Source: Paraburkholderia sp. D15 (GTDB lineage Bacteria > Pseudomonadota > Gammaproteobacteria > Burkholderiales > Burkholderiaceae). From it: DNA of 64,000 bases. The stretch is from positions 3,100,001 to 3,164,000 of the forward strand of contig NZ_CP110395.1 in assembly GCF_029910215.1 (NCBI RefSeq), written 5' to 3'. The position numbers were made by a program, and so were the translations under genes. The notes under the pieces were generated by a model. The model worked only from the letters and a program-made list of their open reading frames with translations, did not search any database and had not been told where the DNA came from. How positions within the stretch are numbered: position 1 is the first letter of the stretch; every line of letters starts with the position of its first letter. This document shows, piece by piece, positions 37,155-45,538 of the stretch.

Positions 37155-38831
37155 CTACAACCTAAACTTCCCAACCATAACCTTCAACCCCCTAGCCTGA
37201 TCATCCAGCGACCTGGCCGCCGCCGTCGCCTCCTCCACCAAAGCGGCATTCTGCTGCGTCCCCGAATCCATCTGCGTCACCGCGAGATTAATCTCCTCAA
37301 TCCCGGCACTCTGCTCGGAAGAAGCCGCCGAAATCTCCCCCATGATGTCCGTCACACGCTTCACCGCCTTGACGACTTCATCCATCGTCTGCCCGGCATC
37401 CTGCGCCAGCGTCGAGCCATTCCCCACCCGCTCGACCGACGTACTGATCAACCCCTTGATCTCCTTCGCCGCAGCGGCGCTGCGCTGCGCCAGATTCCGC
37501 ACCTCGGCGGCGACGACCGAAAAACCGCGTCCTTCCTCCCCAGCCCGCGCAGCCTCCACCGCCGCGTTCAAGGCCAGAATGTTCGTCTGGAACGCAATCC
37601 CCTCGATCACCCCGATGATGTCGCCGATACTCCGCGCACTATCGTTGATCTCGTTCATCGTCGCGACCACGCGGCTCACCACCTCGCCGCCCTTCTCCGC
37701 GATCTCCGATGCGTTGTTCGCCAGCGTGCTCGCCTGCTTCGCGTTATCCGCGTTCTGCCGCACCGTCGACGTCAACTGCTCCATGCTGCTCGCCGTCCGC
37801 TCGAGCGCCATCGCCTGCTGCTCCGTGCGCTGCGACAGATCCAGATTGCCCATCGAAATTTCGCTCGACGCCGTCGCGATCGCATCGGCACTCGACGCAA
37901 TGTCGGCCACCGTCGTCGCGAGCCCGCTCTGCATGTCGTGCAGCGCAAACAGCATGCTCGATCTGTCCTTGCGCCCCAGCGCAATCTCGTTCGACAGATC
38001 GCCCGCCGCGATCCGGCTCGCGATCTCCTTCGCGTACGCCGGCTCACCGCCGAGCTGACCCGCGAGGCGTCGCACCACCCACTCACTGATGCCGAACGCC
38101 AGCACGATCAGCCCGATCGTCATCACCGCGATCATCACGAACGACGAGTGGTAGATAAATCCCGATGCCTCGATGGTCGCCTTCGCGGCCGTACCGCGCT
38201 GCGCGACGAGCTCATCGACCATTTTTTCGAGCTTGCCGGTCTCCACCAGCAGCGACACGTCCTGCGTGCCGACCTGCCAGTTCATCTGCGACAGATCGAG
38301 CGGCTGCGCCTTCACCAGCGTCACGAAATCACGCAGGTGACCGCTCCACACCGTCACGGCGGCGGCGAATTTTTTCTGCTGGTCGACCGCTTTCGCGTCC
38401 GACGTGTCGACGTACTGTTGCAGCGTCGCGAGTTGCGCGGCCAGCCCGCTCAAACCCTTGTCGATGTCGCCGCCAAGGTCGTCGCGCTCCTTCGCGGTGG
38501 TCGCGGTCAGCAGCATCTTCTGCGCGCGGCTCGCGCGCAGCATGTGGCCACGCGCTTCTTCCGCCGCGCGGCTGGCGACGTGCCCCTGGTCGTAGATGGA
38601 TTGCGCGGAGGCGTTCAGCCGGCTGATCTGCGTCAGCGAGAACACCCCGATCAGCAGCGTGCCGATCAACAGCACCGCGAAAGCGAGCCGCAACATCGCC
38701 TTCACGGACAAACCCTTCAGCCGCACGGATCGCGAGCGGCTACCCTGGCCTCGCGGCGGCAATTTGCCCGCCGCGTCCCCTTCCGGAACGAAACCCACGC
38801 CCGCCTGGCTGCCCAGCGACACTGCTTTCAT
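37155..38831 (-). CDS. methyl-accepting chemotaxis protein
   Basis: This is a 558-residue chemoreceptor. A cytoplasmic N-tail of about 45 residues leads to TM1 (MLRLAFAVLLIGTLLIGVFSL), a periplasmic four-helix-bundle sensor (about 70-215), TM2 (SFVMIAVMTIGLIVLAFGI), HAMP, and the signalling domain with the hairpin tip GIAFQTNILALNAAVEAARAGE (in two motifs) that contacts CheA and CheW. The start is taken at 38831 (MKAVSLGS) after GGGGA; an ATG at 38879 is possible. No CheR/CheB-binding NWETF-like pentapeptide is at the C-terminus. The ligand is unknown. Confidence 0.92.
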   Translation of the reverse strand: MKAVSLGSQAGVGFVPEGDAAGKLPPRGQGSRSRSVRLKGLSVKAMLRLAFAVLLIGTLLIGVFSLTQISRLNASAQSIYDQGHVASRAAEEARGHMLRASRAQKMLLTATTAKERDDLGGDIDKGLSGLAAQLATLQQYVDTSDAKAVDQQKKFAAAVTVWSGHLRDFVTLVKAQPLDLSQMNWQVGTQDVSLLVETGKLEKMVDELVAQRGTAAKATIEASGFIYHSSFVMIAVMTIGLIVLAFGISEWVVRRLAGQLGGEPAYAKEIASRIAAGDLSNEIALGRKDRSSMLFALHDMQSGLATTVADIASSADAIATASSEISMGNLDLSQRTEQQAMALERTASSMEQLTSTVRQNADNAKQASTLANNASEIAEKGGEVVSRVVATMNEINDSARSIGDIIGVIEGIAFQTNILALNAAVEAARAGEEGRGFSVVAAEVRNLAQRSAAAAKEIKGLISTSVERVGNGSTLAQDAGQTMDEVVKAVKRVTDIMGEISAASSEQSAGIEEINLAVTQMDSGTQQNAALVEEATAAARSLDDQARGLKVMVGKFRL

Positions 38832-38896
38832 ATTCCCCGTCCCCACGTGTAGAGCTGCCGGCAAGGTCAGTCCCGGCATTGCTGCTTATCTCTCCG

Positions 38897-38924
38897 GGTC
38901 TACGGCACGATCGTCGGCGATCTT
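38897..38924 (-). promoter_or_regulatory. weak sigma28-like promoter for the chemoreceptor
   Basis: On the minus strand TAAAGATC (38924-38917) and GCCGTAGA (38904-38897) resemble the FliA pattern TAAA...GCCGATAA, but the spacing is one base longer than consensus and the second box has two or three mismatches. The rest of the 571-nt divergent spacer (38832-39402) contains short CGATTCG-type repeats near 39170-39200 and the promoter listed next. Confidence 0.25.
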
Positions 38925-39210
38925 TAGCGTCGCTCGCGAAATGCCCACTTCATGCCGCCCGGTCCTCGACGCGTCGCCTTGTAAGCTTCGCGCCCGCGAC
39001 CGTTTTATACATGGCCAAAAATCCTCGATCCGGATTTATCCGACGAGACCGCGGCCACCCGTGGTAACGGCAACACACTCCCGCCACGCACCGCCGCGCA
39101 GCACGCCGTTCCCCGTTTCGATGCACGGCGAACCCGCATTGACGACACCTGCATCGTCAAACCGGCCAATTCGTGTCCGATTCGTGGCCGATTCGCGACA
39201 AAACTTGTCC

Positions 39211-39238
39211 TTACAATTCGCTCAAGCCACATTAAACT
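39211..39238 (+). promoter_or_regulatory. candidate promoter for the Fsr-like transporter
   Basis: TTACAA (39211-39216) and TAAACT (39233-39238) are separated by 16 bp, 165 nt upstream of the start codon, in the most AT-rich part of the spacer. Confidence 0.35.
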
Positions 39239-39402
39239 GCGACACATAGCTGATCCCGCCGGTTAGCGCGTCGACATGCCGCAGTGGTTCGATCCCGTCG
39301 TTCAACCGCCTTTCCACGCAGACGTCACCGCGCAGACAGCGTCGAATCCTTTGCGTCACCGTCTTTTTTCGCCACCTTTCGCCATCTTTGTGCCCCAACC
39401 CT

Positions 39403-40647
39403 ATGGAAACGAGCCTCGATAAAAGCGCCCTCGCCGGAGCGTCGGCCGCCCCCGCTTCGCAACCCGCCGCCAAGGTCCAGCGCACGGTTTACTCCGTGCT
39501 CGGTGCGATCAGCTTCTCGCACCTGCTCAACGACATGATCCAGTCGTTGATCCTCGCGATCTATCCGATGCTGAAGGACAACTTCGCGCTGTCGTTCGGC
39601 CAGATCGGTCTGATCACGCTGACTTATCAGATCACCGCGTCGCTGCTGCAACCGTTCATCGGCATCTACACGGACAAGCATCCGAAGCCGTATTCGCTGC
39701 CGGTCGGCATGGGCTTCACACTCGCCGGTCTACTGCTGATGTCGGTCGCGCCGAGCTTCGGCGTGCTGCTGGTCGCGGCGGCGCTGGTCGGCTGCGGATC
39801 GTCGGTGTTCCATCCGGAGTCGTCGCGGGTCGCGCGCATGGCCTCCGGCGGACGGCACGGTCTCGCGCAGTCGCTGTTCCAGGTGGGCGGCAACGCGGGC
39901 TCGTCGCTCGGACCGCTGCTGGCCGCCTTGATCGTGATTCCGCACGGCCAGCGCAGCATCGCGTGGTTCTCGGTGGCGGCGCTCGTCGCGATCGTCGTGC
40001 TCACGCAGATCGGCCGCTGGTACAAGCGTCATCCGTCGGTGAAGAAGGCGCGCGGCGCCGTCGCGCACGCCACGCTGTCGCGCAACAAGGTCATCTTCGC
40101 GATGAGCGTGCTGATGCTGCTGGTGTTCTCGAAGTACTTCTACCTCGCGAGCATCAACAGCTACTTCACCTTCTATCTGATCGACAAGTTCCATCTGCCG
40201 GTGCAGGCGGCGCAGATCCATCTGTTCGTGTTCCTCGCCGCGGTCGCCGCGGGTACCGTGATCGGCGGTCCGATCGGCGACCGGATCGGCCGCAAGTACG
40301 TGATCTGGGTATCGATCCTCGGCGTCGCGCCGTTCACGCTGCTGCTGCCGTACGCGAACCTGTTCTGGACCGGCGTGCTGACGGTGATCATCGGCGTGGT
40401 GCTGGCCTCGGCGTTCTCGGCGATCATCGTGTATGCGCAGGAGTTGATCCCCGGCAAGGTCGGCATGGTCGCGGGCCTGTTCTTCGGCTTCGCGTTCGGC
40501 ATGGGCGGCGTCGGCGCGGCGGTGCTCGGGCAACTGGCCGACGCCACCAGCATCACCTACGTGTACAAGGTCTGCTCGTTCCTGCCGCTGATCGGCGTGT
40601 TGACGGTGTTCCTGCCGGATGTCGAGGGCAAGCGCGCGAAGGCTTGA
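39403..40647 (+). CDS. fsr: MFS transporter, fosmidomycin-resistance (Fsr) family
   Basis: This is a 414-residue, 12-helix drug/proton antiporter-type permease. The Fsr family is marked by SFSHLLNDMIQSLILAIYPMLK near residue 35, the motif GQIGLITLTYQITASLLQPFIG, YTDKHPKP (motif A variant) and GCGSSVFHPESSRVARMASGGRHG. E. coli Fsr exports fosmidomycin; natural substrates are unknown. The start is ATG 39403; a GTG five codons earlier is less likely. Single-gene unit, divergent from the chemoreceptor. Confidence 0.88.
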   Translation: METSLDKSALAGASAAPASQPAAKVQRTVYSVLGAISFSHLLNDMIQSLILAIYPMLKDNFALSFGQIGLITLTYQITASLLQPFIGIYTDKHPKPYSLPVGMGFTLAGLLLMSVAPSFGVLLVAAALVGCGSSVFHPESSRVARMASGGRHGLAQSLFQVGGNAGSSLGPLLAALIVIPHGQRSIAWFSVAALVAIVVLTQIGRWYKRHPSVKKARGAVAHATLSRNKVIFAMSVLMLLVFSKYFYLASINSYFTFYLIDKFHLPVQAAQIHLFVFLAAVAAGTVIGGPIGDRIGRKYVIWVSILGVAPFTLLLPYANLFWTGVLTVIIGVVLASAFSAIIVYAQELIPGKVGMVAGLFFGFAFGMGGVGAAVLGQLADATSITYVYKVCSFLPLIGVLTVFLPDVEGKRAKA

Positions 40648-40688
40648 GGAGGACGGATAGAGTCGACTGAATCCAGGCCGCTTGATAT

Positions 40689-40720
40689 CTGCCATTGCAC
40701 GTTTCGACCTGCAATGGCAG
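40689..40720. terminator. perfect 11-bp hairpin after the Fsr-like gene
   Basis: CTGCCATTGCA (40689-40699) pairs with TGCAATGGCAG (40710-40720) around a 10-nt loop, 41 nt after the fsr stop. There is no T-run. It could be a Rho-assisted terminator or belong to the foreign patch that begins here. The sequence between it and 40830 shows nothing recognisable. Confidence 0.5.
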
Positions 40721-40830
40721 AACCGGCATGTCGGTCTTCAAGTACGGGACCCATGTTTCGCACCATGTGAATGCGCCTGGCAGGACGGTTGTCATCGGTT
40801 TTCATCTATAACGACCTGACACGGCTCAGC

Positions 40831-41010
40831 TAACCAAGCACACCACTGCGCCCCATCGTATCGCCCACACCCATTGCCTCACAGGACTTCGAGAGCGACC
40901 AGCCCTGTACAACGACCCGTTGCACAACCTCAGGCGTGAATTCTTTGATCACATTCCGCCTACCCATCTCTCACCTCAGTTGAAGCGTTATCCCTTTCAG
41001 AAAAGTCCAG
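40831..41010 (-). pseudogene. IS3-type transposase OrfA remnant, frameshifted and truncated
   Basis: On the minus strand an ATG at 40968 preceded by GAGGTGAGAG opens MGRRNVIKEFTPEVVQ. An extra base near 40920 shifts the frame, after which RVVVQGWSLSKSCEAMGVGD continues, the characteristic HTH of IS3-family OrfA proteins. The match breaks down after GDT, where LRRW would be expected, and a stop follows at about 40831. Upstream, a TGGACTTTTCTGAAA-like terminus ends near 41010 and may be the old terminal repeat. The element is dead: no OrfB is present. Confidence 0.6.
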
Positions 41011-41176
41011 GCGTATCGGGCCGCCATGGTGCGCGATCCAGCCGAAATGACAGGAATATCACGCCTTCAACACGTTTAATAACATCGAATCATTAATATA
41101 CAGGTGCGGAGTCATTCATCCGCGCCAACAAGATTACCCTCTCGCACCAACACCCCCGCCATTGGAGATTATAGCC

Positions 41177-42406
41177 ATGAGCACCTTTATCTACGACGAA
41201 AACAAACTGACCATACAAGGGTTCTACACTTCCGCAACGCCGAGCGAGAACAGGCAAGCCAAAAAATTAATAACCTCGACGTCAGGCGACCGATCTCTTT
41301 ATGGAAATGGCAAGATGACCGGGATCTGTTTTCTAAAATATTCCTACTCTGACAACAGCGTAACCCTTGATTCATTGATGGCCGAGGAAATAGAAAACAA
41401 TATTAAATCAAACATCCAGTTCCTGGAGCACGCCCAAAACACCGACATTACAACCAAAGGTTGGCTATGCTTTACAAGTGACGACGCCGGGCGCAACGAT
41501 CAGTATTACCACGACTGCGCCACGCTAGTCGATACGGCGGTGCCCACCCCGACATTTACAGGGAGCAGCGTTTCCAACACCCTTCAGTTTTTCCTGCTAC
41601 CACCCGTACAAAAATCAGGCGCTGTCGCCACCGAAATTTACGCATTCTATGTACCGTTGTCAGAGAATTATAGCGATCCCACGGCGCCAAGCAGTCCGTA
41701 CAGCACCTACGGCACCAGTACGATTAAATTTAATGTTGCTGCACCAGTCGCTACCACGGAAGATTTCACAATGAGTGAAAAATTTGTATCCGGATCCGGC
41801 TATGACTCCTGCACCCATATCTATTATATTGATTACAACTCCTCCAAAAAAAATTCACAGATCCCACTGACCATTCTCCGCTGGGACTTCGAGACAAAGT
41901 ACGCAGACGACCAAGGTTCAGGGAAAATGGTAAACATGGGGATAACCGGACATAGCGGCGTAATTTCCCTATTTACGCAAAATGGCGACCCAGGCGTTGC
42001 AAACGTCACAATATTGGCGCTCAATGCCAGCGAATCGGCCCTGTGGCCGGCAGACGACGACCACCCGCCTCACAATCAACCCTACAACTCTGCGGAGCCA
42101 CTGGATTTCATCACAGACGGTTCAAGCACCGGCCTCTGGCAGACAGAGGGTATGGACGCGTTTTTTAACTCCGGATTTAATCCAGCTGGTGTCGCCGGAG
42201 TGCCGTTGGTGGTTATTTTTGGCGGGCACTTCACCGACACTGAGAATTCGCGCGGTGGTTGTACAGACTCCGACTTCAGATATAACCATCTCTACGCAAA
42301 CGACTGTTTCGGCACAACACTGGAAATCATCATCGATAACGATAGCTCTGACTACTGGAATCACAACCAGGCAATCCACGCATGCAGCGTTTACTGGCCC
42401 AGCTGA
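41177..42406 (+). CDS. AT-rich orphan protein of unknown function
   Basis: This is a 409-residue protein that I do not recognise. It starts at ATG 41177 with GGAG 9 nt upstream. Its base and codon use (AAA, AAT, ATT, TAT, TTT common) differ sharply from every neighbour and point to transfer. No signal peptide or transmembrane helix is seen. The sequence is rich in Ser, Thr, Asn, Asp and Tyr, with seven Cys spread along it, and looks beta-rich and soluble. Distinct stretches are GYDSCTHIYYIDYNSSKK, ILRWDFETKYADDQGSGK, GVPLVVIFGGHFTDTE and NDCFGTTLEIIIDND. It lies between an IS remnant and a terminator as a single-gene unit. Confidence 0.8.
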   Translation: MSTFIYDENKLTIQGFYTSATPSENRQAKKLITSTSGDRSLYGNGKMTGICFLKYSYSDNSVTLDSLMAEEIENNIKSNIQFLEHAQNTDITTKGWLCFTSDDAGRNDQYYHDCATLVDTAVPTPTFTGSSVSNTLQFFLLPPVQKSGAVATEIYAFYVPLSENYSDPTAPSSPYSTYGTSTIKFNVAAPVATTEDFTMSEKFVSGSGYDSCTHIYYIDYNSSKKNSQIPLTILRWDFETKYADDQGSGKMVNMGITGHSGVISLFTQNGDPGVANVTILALNASESALWPADDDHPPHNQPYNSAEPLDFITDGSSTGLWQTEGMDAFFNSGFNPAGVAGVPLVVIFGGHFTDTENSRGGCTDSDFRYNHLYANDCFGTTLEIIIDNDSSDYWNHNQAIHACSVYWPS

Positions 42407-42434
42407 CTTTTCATTCAAGTCTCCCTTTGGACAT

Positions 42435-42461
42435 CGGGCGCCGCAGCGCCCGTATCGTTTT
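42435..42461 (+). terminator. Rho-independent terminator of the orphan gene
   Basis: CGGGCGC (42435-42441), loop CGCA, GCGCCCG (42446-42452) gives a perfect 7-bp stem followed by TATCGTTTT, 29 nt after the stop. Nothing else is recognised in 42462-42672. Confidence 0.75.
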
Positions 42462-42672
42462 CAGACCGGCCTGACGACCCCTTCGCTGGCCTGGCTCCAT
42501 TCACGCCTTTGCGGCTCGAATTCACCAACCCTCCCGATCATGGTGAACCCGCGTTGTCCGCACGGCCCGGCCTGCTCTATGCTTGTGCCGACATATCCCA
42601 ATCTCATACAGTGCAGGCTGGCCGTGGGCGCGCCGTCGGCGCTCGACCCACGCAGCAGAAGGATCGCCGCCG

Positions 42673-44580
42673 ATGACAAGCTACCGCGACTTCCACCGCC
42701 GTTCGATCGAGAACCCCGAGGACTTCTGGCGCGACGAGGCGCGGCGGATTCATTGGGACACGCCGTTCGACACGGTGCTCGACCGCTCGAACCCGCCGTT
42801 CGCGCGCTGGTTCGTCGGCGGACGCACGAATCTGTGCCACAACGCGGTCGATCGACACCTCGCGTCGCGCGCGCAGCAGAACGCGCTGGTCTATGTGTCG
42901 ACGGAAACCGGCATCGAGCGACGCTACACGTACGCCGAACTGCACGCCGAAATCAACCGCATGGCCGCGGTGATGCGCTCGCTCGGCGTGAAACGCGGCG
43001 ACGTGGTGCTGCTCTATCTGCCGATGATCCCCGAAGCGCTCTTCGCGATGCTCGCCTGCGCGCGGCTCGGCGCGATTCACTCGGTGGTGTTCGGCGGCTT
43101 CGCGGCGCCGAACCTCGCGGCGCGCATCGACGATGCGAAGCCGGTGCTGATCGTCACCGCCGACGCCGGCGCGCGCGGCGGCAAGGTGATCGACTACACG
43201 CCGCTGATCGACGAAGCGCTCGCGCGCGCCAGCCACAAAACGGCGCGCGTGCTGCTGGTCGACCGGCAACTCGCGCCCGAGCGGCTGAACGCCAGCTATC
43301 TGGTCAGCTACGAGCCGCTGCGCGAACAGTTCTTCAATGCGCACGTACCCTGCGAATGGCTCGAATCGAACGAGCCGTCGTACGTGCTGTACACGTCGGG
43401 CACGACCGGCAAGCCCAAGGGCGTGCAGCGCGACGTCGGCGGCTATGCGGTGGCGCTGGCGGCATCGATGGAACATATCTTTCAGGGCAAGGCCGGCGAC
43501 ACGATGTTCACCGCGTCGGACGTGGGCTGGGTGGTCGGGCATAGCTACATCGTCTACGCGCCGCTGATCGCCGGCCTGACGACCGTGATGTACGAAGGCA
43601 CGCCGATCCGGCCGGACGGCGGCATCTGGTGGCGTCTCGTCGAGCAGCACAAAATCAATCTGATGTTCACCGCGCCGACCGCGTTGCGCGTGCTGAAGAA
43701 ACAGGACCCGGCGCTGCTGAAACAGGCCGATCTGTCGAGCCTGCGCACGCTGTTCCTGGCGGGCGAACCGCTCGACGAACCGACCGCCGCATGGATCGCC
43801 GACGCGCTCGGCAAGCCGGTGATCGACAACTACTGGCAGACCGAGACCGGCTGGCCGATGCTGGCGATTCCGCGCGGCGTCGAAGCGCTGCCCACCAAAC
43901 TCGGTTCGCCGGGCGTGCCGTCGGCGGGCTTCCATCTGAGCCTGCGCAACGAACAGACCGGCGAACCGTGTCCGCCCGGCGAGAAAGGCGTGCTGACGCT
44001 GGGCTATCCGTTGCCGCCGGGTTGCATGTCGACGGTGTGGGGCGACGACTCGCGCTTCGTCGGCACGTACTGGTCGAGCGTGCCGAACCGGCAGGTCTAT
44101 TCGACCTTCGACTGGGGCATTCAGGACGAAGACGGCTACGTGACGATCCTCGGCCGCACCGACGACGTGATCAACGTCGCCGGCCACCGGCTCGGCACGC
44201 GCGAAATCGAGGAAGCGCTGTCGAGCCACGCGGCCGTCGCGGAAGTCGCGGTGGTCGGCGTGACGGATGCGCTCAAGGGGCAGGCGGCGATGGCCTTCGT
44301 GGTGTTGCGCGACGCCGCCGCGTATGCGGACCCGAAACGTCGCGCGAAGCTGGAAGCGGATCTCGCGGCGACCGTCGACCGACAGCTTGGTGCGATCGCG
44401 CGACCCGCGCGCGTGGTGATGGTGCCGATGCTGCCGAAAACGCGCTCCGGCAAGCTGTTGCGCCGCGCGATCGCCGCGCTCGCGGAAGGGCGCGAGCCGG
44501 GCGATCTGCCGACCATCGAGGACCCGGCGGCTCTGCAGCAGGTGCGCGAAGCGCTGGATGAAACGGCGGGCAAGGGTTGA
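42673..44580 (+). CDS. prpE: propionyl-CoA synthetase (propionate-CoA ligase)
   Basis: This 635-residue AMP-forming acyl-CoA synthetase activates propionate to propionyl-CoA for the 2-methylcitrate or related routes. The N-terminal ACAS region starts SYRDFHRRSIENPEDFW; the P-loop YTSGTTGKPKGVQRDVGG is the PrpE version; then DVGWVVGHSYIVYAPL, WQTETGWPM, and the acetylatable Lys in PKTRSGKLLRR. Start ATG 42673 (MTSYRD); the upstream open frame runs into intergenic DNA. No other prp genes are adjacent. Confidence 0.9.
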   Translation: MTSYRDFHRRSIENPEDFWRDEARRIHWDTPFDTVLDRSNPPFARWFVGGRTNLCHNAVDRHLASRAQQNALVYVSTETGIERRYTYAELHAEINRMAAVMRSLGVKRGDVVLLYLPMIPEALFAMLACARLGAIHSVVFGGFAAPNLAARIDDAKPVLIVTADAGARGGKVIDYTPLIDEALARASHKTARVLLVDRQLAPERLNASYLVSYEPLREQFFNAHVPCEWLESNEPSYVLYTSGTTGKPKGVQRDVGGYAVALAASMEHIFQGKAGDTMFTASDVGWVVGHSYIVYAPLIAGLTTVMYEGTPIRPDGGIWWRLVEQHKINLMFTAPTALRVLKKQDPALLKQADLSSLRTLFLAGEPLDEPTAAWIADALGKPVIDNYWQTETGWPMLAIPRGVEALPTKLGSPGVPSAGFHLSLRNEQTGEPCPPGEKGVLTLGYPLPPGCMSTVWGDDSRFVGTYWSSVPNRQVYSTFDWGIQDEDGYVTILGRTDDVINVAGHRLGTREIEEALSSHAAVAEVAVVGVTDALKGQAAMAFVVLRDAAAYADPKRRAKLEADLAATVDRQLGAIARPARVVMVPMLPKTRSGKLLRRAIAALAEGREPGDLPTIEDPAALQQVREALDETAGKG

Positions 44581-44701
44581 CGACGCAGGGCGGGTTCCGG
44601 TTGTGCGCCTGATCGCGCTGCGGAACGCGCCGCCGTGTCACCGCCTTTCGCGGCCGGGCATACGCCCTTAATGCCGTTAACGCCCTTAAGCCCTTACGCC
44701 C

Positions 44702-45538
44702 TTACCTCGCGCCGCCGCGCGCCTTCAGAAACCGCGTGAGAATCGCGTTCGAATACGTACCTGCGATCTCGGTCAGAAACGATACGAACGATGTGGGCGC
44801 GTGATCGTCGGCGGTATCGGAGATCGTGCGCACGACCGCGCACGGCACCCCGTATTCGTGGCACACCTGCGCGATCGCCGCGCCTTCCATCTCGACCGCG
44901 AGCGCGTCCGGCAGCGCGTCGCGCAATGCCTGCACGGCCGCCGCGCTCGCCACGAACTGATCGCCGCTGATGATCAGGCCGCGATGCACGCGCGGCTCGC
45001 GCGTGCCGAAACGCGCCGACGCCGCCGCGCCCTCCTCGGCCACGAAACGTTCGCACGCCGCGGCGAGTTGCTCGGCCAGCGATTCATCCGCCGCGAAACG
45101 CGATACGCCGAGCAAGGGCACTTCGAAGCGCGGAAACAGCGGCGACGCGTCGAGATCGTGCTGCAACAGCGTATCGGCTACCACGATATCGCCGACCTTC
45201 ACCTCCGTACCGACGCCGCCGGCCACGCCGGTAAAGACGATCGCTTCGACATCGAATGCATGGATCAGCGCGCTGACGGTGGCCGACGCCGCGACCTTGC
45301 CGACCCGCGCCAGCGTCACGACGCATGGCGCGCCGTGCACGGTGCCGAGGTGATAGTCGCGCTTGCCGTGCGTGACGGTGCGCACACCGGACTCGGCGCG
45401 CATCGCGTCGAGCAGATCGCCGAGTTCCTGCGGCAACGCCGCCAGAATGCCCAGCGGCCGATGCGAAGCCGGCACGTGGCCGCGTGAATCGTTATCCGCG
45501 GCGCTTCCGCCCGCCGTGCCTTGCCTGTCGACGCTCAT
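44702..45538 (-). CDS. mtnN: 5'-methylthioadenosine/S-adenosylhomocysteine nucleosidase
   Basis: This 278-residue enzyme cleaves adenine from MTA and SAH, recycling methionine and feeding AI-2 or SAH detoxification. Motifs are GILAALPQELGDL, FTGVAGGVG, ISGDQFVAS, VEMEGAAIAQVC (substrate Glu) and TISDTADDHA with the catalytic Asp. It is about 40 residues longer than E. coli MtnN, mainly from an N-terminal extension (MSVDRQGTAGGSAADND...). Its ATG overlaps the uvrD stop (ATGA), so it is translationally coupled to the helicase gene. Confidence 0.9.
   Translation of the reverse strand: MSVDRQGTAGGSAADNDSRGHVPASHRPLGILAALPQELGDLLDAMRAESGVRTVTHGKRDYHLGTVHGAPCVVTLARVGKVAASATVSALIHAFDVEAIVFTGVAGGVGTEVKVGDIVVADTLLQHDLDASPLFPRFEVPLLGVSRFAADESLAEQLAAACERFVAEEGAAASARFGTREPRVHRGLIISGDQFVASAAAVQALRDALPDALAVEMEGAAIAQVCHEYGVPCAVVRTISDTADDHAPTSFVSFLTEIAGTYSNAILTRFLKARGGAR

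Noticed and set aside
40553..40805. Minus-strand frames near the end of fsr as possible transposase pieces
   Set aside because: The translations show no transposase motif; only the segment at 40831-40968 has a recognisable OrfA helix-turn-helix.
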